Source: Peltaster fructicola
Lineage: Eukaryota; Ascomycota; Dothideomycetes
Direction: 5' to 3'
Assembly (NCBI GenBank): GCA_001592805.2
Contig: CP051139.1
Coordinates: 496,001 to 560,000, forward strand
Length of the DNA stretch: 64,000 bases
In this document: positions 57,988-64,000 of the stretch, in pieces
How the letters are laid out: each line of letters opens with the position of its first letter
How positions within the stretch are numbered: position 1 is the first letter of the stretch
Position numbers and translations under genes: made by a program
Notes under the pieces: generated by a model
The model's input: only the letters and a program-made list of their open reading frames with translations
Database searches by the model: none
What the model was told of the DNA's origin: nothing

Positions 57988-58171
57988 ACTGTGATTTCAG
58001 GACGTCTGCGTGCGATTGCAGAAGGCTGTGTACTTCCGACTGTTCTTTGCCAATCTTGTCACTACTTCAGGAGCAGGAGCAGCGCTTGGGCTGGACCCGG
58101 CACTTCGCAAGTCACTGCACAGATTGCTTTCGCCGCCCTCTGCTCGTGAGGGTACGAATCCACTAGCCTGA

Positions 58172-59034
58172 CATCTCATAGCATATCATCTGTAATATCA
58201 CAATGTACCAATGTCGCAGAAGCTGTCAAGCATTGCTCACTGGTCGTTCGTTCCACTGCGACTCTACTGGATAACAAGCTATCCATGGGCTACTAATGAC
58301 AGAGCTCACAAAAGGGGAGATAGCACGAAGGTCAGTTCATGGATCGCATCGATTCGTGGATCTCCCTGACATCATGGCGTAGTTAGTGTCTGCGTTAAGC
58401 TCTCAAGTACCGATTTATAGCGATTCCAGCCTTGCATGCGCACCAGCAATCATTCCTGCTTCTGGAGCGCGTGTAACACTCTCTTGCAGTGATTGGTATG
58501 TAGTCTGAGATAACTCTACCACCCTCAGGATCATGTAATTCCAAGCCTGTCACCGGAGAGCTCGATGGGTGTTATTGATTGGTCATTGCATAGAGGTCGA
58601 AATGTAGCGTGATGCATTGCAGATATACATGGTAGGTGTATGCGACTAGATAGCTAGGTGCCGTTTCGGAGTCGCGCATTGCTACGGCAGTATTTGCATA
58701 ACTTACTCGCAAAACATTGTCGAAGATACCGACATGAACCAACAAGATCGCAAGATAACTCACCGGAGACCAGTATATGCATGCCCCACCAAGGCTGGTA
58801 CAGCTTGGTGGCAGATAAGTGCTCGACGGCCGCGGAGGAGATCGAGGGTAGGTTGCGTGGGATAACGATCTTGTGACAAAACAAAGCTATGTCATGCATG
58901 TCCAAAGAGTCATGGACCCTGTGCTCAACACATAACCCACACGATCAGGCAGAAGCAGCAAGATCACGGCTGCTACAGCGACTCTGTGAGTCGGCATCCC
59001 CAAGGATAAGCTTCTCGGTTTGTGGAACTGGCTC
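58172..59034. other. Intergenic; possible small minus-strand exon inside
   Basis: About 860 bp. On the minus strand at 58775-58905 a frame reads like coding sequence (HLSATKLYQPWWGMHI) and ends at a consensus GTGAGT donor, but no partner exon is evident. The rest is featureless. Confidence 0.3.
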
Positions 59035-60066
59035 TCACCTTAGCTGCTCCTCGTGCTCAATGACAGCGACCATGTCGATTGCTCCAGGACGAATACTGTC
59101 CCAATCGCCTTGATAACCAGTCTCGATGTTCGGCCACGGTCCAACGGGAGTGATCTGTTTCGGGTTGATGTCCAAGTGACTCTTCGTATAGTTTTCCTTG
59201 ATATGCGTGAAGTCTGTTGTATCCTTGAAAGCAGGATGATCCCAGTAGAGGTGTTTGAGCCAGTTGTTGAGCACGGGATAGGAGCTTCTAATCTGACCGA
59301 GGTTGCACTTGAAGTGCTGGACGTAGACAGTGTCGAAACGGATGAGTGTTGCGTACAGCCTGATGTCGAGCTCTGTCATGTGCTCGCCCAGCACATAGGG
59401 TCCACCGTTGCGAGACATCAGCTTCTCCAAGGCATTGAGTGCACCGAATACTGGTGGTATGTTCTTCTCGTACGTCTCTTGATCTGGCGCAAAGCCTGCC
59501 TTGTATACACCAGTATTCAAATCTCGCTGCATCCACTCTTCGATACGATCGATATCCTTGCGTAGACTCTCAGGGTAGAGGTTGATCTGTTGGAGGTTGG
59601 AGGGCAGGATCGAATTGAAGGATGTTTGGAGGTCGCGGAGGAGTTCGGCGCTTTCGTTGTTGACAATAGTGTTAAGCTTCTTGTCCCATAAGACTGGCAC
59701 AGAGTATCGGCCTTTATAGTCCGCGTCAGCTTTGAAGTAGACCTCATGTAGATACTTCGAGCCAAACAGCTTATCCACTGTCGCTCCTGGGTAAGCTGTC
59801 TCTCCAGCGACATTGAACTGCCATCCAGGCCAGCCCTTGTCATCGCCTTTGGGATATGGCTTCACAATACTCGTCTCTATGCCTGCGTATTCATCAATAC
59901 GCTTAAGGTGAACCATGACATTGGCGCGAGTTGCAAAGGGGCAGAATAAGCCAACATAAAGGTGGTATCGACCCTTCTCTGGCCTGAATGGCCCATCGAC
60001 TGTGATCTTGCCGTGAAAGGAGTCATCGGGCCCTTCGTGCCAGTCAGGTGGCAGTGTCGAGGTCAT
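59035..60066 (-). CDS. Glutathionyl-hydroquinone reductase (Xi-class GST, Ecm4/Gto type)
   Basis: 343 aa, single exon. The active-site Cys is C42 in VGLFCPFATRANVMVHLK, the Xi-class signature (Cys-Pro-Phe-Ala). A Trp-rich N-loop (GWPGWQFNV) and the helical C-domain (HMTELDIRLYATLIRFDTVY, then WDHPAFKDTTDFTHIKENYT) complete the fold. These enzymes reduce glutathionyl-hydroquinones and handle electrophile stress. Length matches the family. Transcribed toward the unknown 543-aa gene (convergent). Confidence 0.93.
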   Translation of the reverse strand: MTSTLPPDWHEGPDDSFHGKITVDGPFRPEKGRYHLYVGLFCPFATRANVMVHLKRIDEYAGIETSIVKPYPKGDDKGWPGWQFNVAGETAYPGATVDKLFGSKYLHEVYFKADADYKGRYSVPVLWDKKLNTIVNNESAELLRDLQTSFNSILPSNLQQINLYPESLRKDIDRIEEWMQRDLNTGVYKAGFAPDQETYEKNIPPVFGALNALEKLMSRNGGPYVLGEHMTELDIRLYATLIRFDTVYVQHFKCNLGQIRSSYPVLNNWLKHLYWDHPAFKDTTDFTHIKENYTKSHLDINPKQITPVGPWPNIETGYQGDWDSIRPGAIDMVAVIEHEEQLR

Positions 60067-60795
60067 GGTTGTGTGGTGCCAGTCGGTGTCAGTCGGATGG
60101 CTGTGTCGAGATCATTGTTGGATGTTGTTGTCGGCAGTCGAGGTAGAGGTGACGTTCGAAGAAGCTATGACGGCAAGTGGAGCCATCAAGTCGACCATAC
60201 AGTCCTTATGGCAACTGCCGCTGGAGAGGAGGTATCGTGAAAAACTTTTTGATCGTGCGATACCCTGAGCGGCGTGAAGCTAATGCAGAGGAAGCCTTCC
60301 GCGAAGCCACAACAGCAGGGCGTTCTGCGACTAATATGTGGAGAAATTGAAGATTCTGAATGCAAAGCGAACCACAGCTGCACACATATGTATCCATAAG
60401 CTGTTGAGTCCATCAAGGTCTCGTTTGATGTTGGAATAAGGTGCATGGCTAAGCATTCAGTATGTCAGCACTAATACCGAGCGTCTGTGACACAACAGGA
60501 GGCGTTGATGATCGACACCATGCTTTGCATGAACCCAGCCACGGCACTGCAGCATGTCGCTTTCGCTGACTTGATCAAGTGCCGGAAGTTTGTCCTGTAC
60601 CTGGGTTCATAGTCGATCTCGGCATGTCCGAAGTGGTGCAGGAGGATGATCCGATCCGAAAGCATTAGCCGATAATGATGTACTTGTCTGCCATGCTGCT
60701 GCAGGCTCTCTCCTTGCGTATTGCTGGACCCGTCCATACGGTTGTGCTTATGTGAGACTGCCTTCTGCGAGGTTTCGAGGCGCCGGTGTTTGTAC
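60067..60795. other. Intergenic between Xi-GST and deacetylase genes
   Basis: About 730 bp holding the GST promoter and the deacetylase 3' flank. A minus frame at 60471-60827 overlaps the deacetylase stop and is not called. Confidence 0.35.
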
Positions 60796-61659
60796 TCATG
60801 GAGGCCGACCAGACGAGGAGGCCGCACTGCCTTGTCGCCTTTTGCCCTCAGCTATTTCAAGAGCGCGGGACGCACTCACAACCTCGTAGCCTTTTCTCCT
60901 CATTGCAGGCAGAATCTTTCGCAACAGCGGCACAGTCCAACTTCGCCGATCGTGGATGATAATGATGCCTCCTGGCCGTAACGAGCTCAAGATGTGCCAG
61001 GCATTGATTCGCCAGGAGCTGATGATGGGGTCATGAGGGAAGATATCGCCAAGAGCAGTCGTATACTCAGCCGCAGCCGCGATGTTCAGGATACGTCTGC
61101 TGAAGAAGCCTGAGCCTGGCCTGAACCATCGTTGTTGTCGTACTTCGCCAGCCTGCTGGTAGGCTTGCTCGATAAAACGGTCAACCTCTGCGATCTCTGA
61201 CTCAAGCACGTCAGATGCGAGCGAAACACTAGGCTCGTCGTGCATGGCGTGGTTACCAAGTTCGGAGCCCTGGCGCACGATGTCGACAAGGATTGCCTTC
61301 TGCTCTTCTCCATGGATCTGCCCGCCTATCACGAAGAACGTCGCAGTCGCATTGTTGCTCTCGAGCAACGCTAAGATATCCTTCGTATAAGCTGATGGAG
61401 TGTCGTCAATGGTCAGAGCGACGATCTTGTCGGCAGTATTGATATGAAACAGCACATCGGGAAATCGTCTAGCGAAATAGTTGATGAGGGATCGAGGAGG
61501 CTTGTAGATTATCCATGCCGGCAGTATGATCAGAAAGACGACGGCGAGGACGGCCAACTGAATCATAAGCCTGATCTTGCGCGCTCGTCGTAGTGACCAG
61601 CGGACCTGAGGTGCCCAGCGCGTTACAGGCTTTCGACTTGATGAAGACCGATACGACAT
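60796..61659 (-). CDS. Membrane-anchored polysaccharide deacetylase (NodB domain)
   Basis: From the ATG at 61659 (MSYRSSSSRKPVTRW) 287 aa; a GTG 13 codons upstream is less likely. Topology: basic cytosolic tail, signal-anchor MIQLAVLAVVFLIILPAWII (about 32-51), then a NodB-type domain. Motif 1 is ALTIDDTPS (D85, D86). The usual H-x3-H metal motif reads GNHAMHDEP, so the fourth-position ligand is Asp (H137, D141). Motif 3 is RWFRPGSGFFS; the C-terminal His motif is GGIIIIHDR. Expected to deacetylate a wall or extracellular glycan; the exact polymer is unknown. Confidence 0.85.
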   Translation of the reverse strand: MSYRSSSSRKPVTRWAPQVRWSLRRARKIRLMIQLAVLAVVFLIILPAWIIYKPPRSLINYFARRFPDVLFHINTADKIVALTIDDTPSAYTKDILALLESNNATATFFVIGGQIHGEEQKAILVDIVRQGSELGNHAMHDEPSVSLASDVLESEIAEVDRFIEQAYQQAGEVRQQRWFRPGSGFFSRRILNIAAAAEYTTALGDIFPHDPIISSWRINAWHILSSLRPGGIIIIHDRRSWTVPLLRKILPAMRRKGYEVVSASRALEIAEGKRRQGSAASSSGRPP

Positions 61660-61912
61660 ACTCACACATGCGCGTTGGGCGCTATGTGCATGTTGCACGC
61701 ATGTTAATGCTTGATGAATGAGTAGCTCCGACTTCCCCTATTAGAAAGACAAGGCTGAGCTTGGACCCCACGCGCGAACATCCGCTACTACGGCTACCTT
61801 GATGCTGCGGATGAGGAAAGAAGTCGATCACGGCGTAGCTCATGCGCACGGTCAGTATGAAAGCAGACCCCAGAGGGTAGGGAATATGATACCTTGAGCT
61901 ACTGCACGAGCA

Positions 61913-63271
61913 ATGGCTATGGAGAATGCCACAGTGGCAGGCTGGAAGCTCGCTCTACACCATCGCCGCAAGCTGGTCGACTATCCGTCGAGCTATTGGG
62001 CCAGGTCGCATGACAGGTTTGACACTACCGGTACTGTCAATCTTGTGAAGTTGGGCTCTGGTAACGACATCTACACGTCGATTCTGCCCGCACTTGAGCG
62101 AGCTGAAGAAGAAGTCATCCTTGTGACGTGCTTCTGGGCACGCTCCGAGACACTCAATCAGCTCAATCAGTCCTTACGACGGCTTTCGAGGCGAGCACAG
62201 GATGAAGGACGAACAATCAAGGTGAGGATCTGCTTTTCGTCTGTCTCTCTATGGCAGAAGCTGTTGCACACACGATCGATGAGAGGTCGAGACTATCCAC
62301 CATCGGAGTGGCAGCAGACACTAGGATTGCCGTCACAACAAGAGCTTTCAGGTCTCGAACTCACTGTTCGGAGCATATTCATCCTTCCATTCAGTGTCTT
62401 GCACCCGAAGTTCATCATCCTTGACAGGCGGCAAGTTTTCTTACCGAGTTGTAATGTCAGCTGGGAGAACTGTGAGTCCTAGATGGTCCAGGCAACGATC
62501 ATAGCTCACTCTTGTCTAGGGTTCGAAGGCTGTGTGGAGTTTACAGGGCCCATAACAGACCAATTCGTCCAGTTCTTCGAAGCATACTGGACTCCGCCGT
62601 CAGACAAGCACAGTAGATCGCCGACAATACCAAGCACTGCGGAAGCCAAGAGTCGTGCACTGTTTCTGCCCTCAGCACATCATGCTCTGTCGTTGTTCGA
62701 TGGCATCAACGCGCCTACGTCGCCACAGACGCCATTGAATGTGTTCATACTGTCCATGTTGGGCAATGCTACTCGCAGCATACACATACAGACACCAAAT
62801 CTGACTTCCAGGGCCGTGCTCAACGAGCTACTGGCAACACTGAAACGTGGCATCGACATCCGAATCGTCACAAGTGAACGACTTATGATACTTGAGCAAC
62901 TCATTACAGCAAGGACGACAACTGCACGATGTGTCAAGTGGCTGAGCAAACAGCACCAGAAACTACAGAACGATCGAGCACGTCGAATGAGCACCGACAG
63001 AGAAGCTTTGCTGCCACCGTTAGGCAAGCTGGAGATATTGTTCTATACACCCAGGCCACGCACTTCTGATCCTGTGCAGAGCCATATCAAGCTCATGATC
63101 GCCGATGGCGAGATCATCGTACTGGGAAGCGGCAATCTGGATCGTGCCAGCTGGGTCACCAGTCAAGAGCTAGGCGTGGCAGTGATCGACAAAGCTTTTG
63201 CACAGCATTTTAAGAAGCAGCTCGACATAGCCCTGGAAGGCAGACTTCGACCAGCTTATCCTCAGCAATAG
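61913..63271 (+). CDS. Phospholipase D superfamily protein (two HKD motifs), two exons
   Basis: Model: exons 61913-62471 and 62520-63271; 48-nt intron with GTGAGT donor; 436 aa. The intron splits a Trp codon and joins SWEN to WFEGC. HKD 1 is VLHPKFIILD; HKD 2 is SHIKLMIADGEIIVLGSGNL followed by DRASW. Length and layout fit PLD-type cardiolipin-synthase-like or phosphatidyl-transfer enzymes. There is no presequence or membrane helix. The substrate is not determined. The second half would lack a start if read without splicing. Confidence 0.88.
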
Positions 63272-63502
63272 AGGTATAGCTAACAACAGTCTTGAGCATT
63301 ACATTTGAGCAGGCCACTTGGTCTGCAAGGATCAGTCTGTAGTAGTACATTATGCGAGCCTTTCGTGCCGAGCTATATTACACCTCAGGGCGTGCTCTAG
63401 AACGATAGCATCGCCATGCTTTCCAATGACGAGTGAAGTCATGACCCATACAGAGCAATGTCTGCCATCAGCCAACTGCCATCACTCTCGATGTGCTCTA
63501 TC

Positions 63503-64000
63503 TCAGATCTCGATATCGATGCCGAGATCCATTGCAGCGATAACATCGTCATCGTTCTTGTGTTCAGTGCGGAGTGCCCCGATAGGACGCTTGATGCCGT
63601 TCTGTGAGGAGGATCGTACTCCGTTGGCGGTCTTGAGCTTCTTGACGCTGCTTGATGGTGTACCAGCACGACTGACATCACTTCCAAACAGATCAGCATC
63701 AGGCACTTGAAGCTTGCTCTTGGCTTCAGCTTCAGCTGCAGCCTTCGCCTTGGCTTCTGCGATGACCTTCTCACGATGGGCGATCTCTCGACGTCGTTCT
63801 TCGAGAAGAGCTTTGCGGACCTCTTCGGAATTGGTCTTGCGAGTTAGGGCATTTCGTGCTGCGAGGCGGTCCTGCTCGGTTGTGGCTTTGAGCGCTTTGA
63901 CTGCGATTGGAGCTCGTCCAAGAGCATTGCCGTTCGAGTTGGCCTCAAGAGCTTGTAGTTCAGCATTACATGTTGCGATCTCGTCAAAGTCTTCATCCTC
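63503..64000 (-). CDS. C-terminus of probable Rtf1 (Paf1 complex), 5' end outside window
   Basis: Minus-strand frame open from the window edge to TAG at 63503. It reads IAVKALKATTEQDRLAARNA, TRKTNSEEVRKALLEERRRE (a charged helix), an Ala/Lys-rich stretch, LFGSDVSRAGTPSSSVKKLK and a basic Ser-rich end with IKRPIGAL and DDDVIAAMDLGIDIEI. The helix after the missing Plus3 domain and the GSDVSRAGTP segment fit the Rtf1 C-terminus. Rtf1 stimulates H2B ubiquitylation during transcription elongation. Family call is tentative because the domain itself lies outside. Confidence 0.5.
   Translation of the reverse strand, partial: EDEDFDEIATCNAELQALEANSNGNALGRAPIAVKALKATTEQDRLAARNALTRKTNSEEVRKALLEERRREIAHREKVIAEAKAKAAAEAEAKSKLQVPDADLFGSDVSRAGTPSSSVKKLKTANGVRSSSQNGIKRPIGALRTEHKNDDDVIAAMDLGIDIEI

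Noticed and set aside
60471-60827. 118-codon minus-strand frame overlapping the deacetylase end
   Set aside because: Different phase from the deacetylase, His/Arg-rich and no recognisable family.

Overview
The window comes from a filamentous ascomycete (Pezizomycotina), most likely a Dothideomycete. This rests on dense genes on both strands, spliceosomal introns of only about 41-84 nt with GTRNGT-like donors and CTNAC-like branch points, and ascomycete-typical proteins such as Nup192, Tel1, Rad5, Las1 and a fungal DUF6590 protein. The class assignment is an inference from style. I saw no tRNA, rRNA, CRISPR array, transposon or virus-like element.

Layout. 1-3.4 kb: tail of an unknown protein, a CCDC47/DUF1682 ER protein, a possible small gene and ribosomal protein S29. 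3.6-17.8 kb: a head-to-head pair of giants, nucleoporin Nup192 (-) and the ATM-type kinase Tel1 (+). 18.6-28.3 kb: membrane and accessory genes (a 7-TM fungal protein, a GABA/choline-type permease, a SprT-like/BTB fusion with an altered active site, a Mpv17/PMP22 protein and an MFS transporter). 29.5-50.6 kb: a compact housekeeping block (a cysteine-motif protein, a NDUFAF6-like protein, Rad5, a mitochondrial acidic protein, CAND1, a GST-fold protein, NAD kinase, Las1, TRAPP subunit Trs31, DNA polymerase eta, a tiny membrane protein and an NTF2-like protein). 50.6-54.6 kb: a gene-poor gap with fragments of an apparently decayed or unresolved gene. 54.6-64 kb: a DUF6590 gene, an unknown 543-residue protein, a Xi-class GST, a polysaccharide deacetylase, a PLD-family protein and the C-terminus of a probable Rtf1.

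Together: three genome-maintenance genes lie within 40 kb (tel1, rad5, rad30/pol eta). Rad5 and pol eta act at PCNA on damaged forks, and Tel1 is the checkpoint kinase. Several convergent neighbours are separated by only 11-28 bp. Splice models were built by reading donor, branch and acceptor signals and checking that the frame is kept. Two models remain unresolved: the first junction of the DUF6590 gene and the 3' exon of the 56.4 kb gene.
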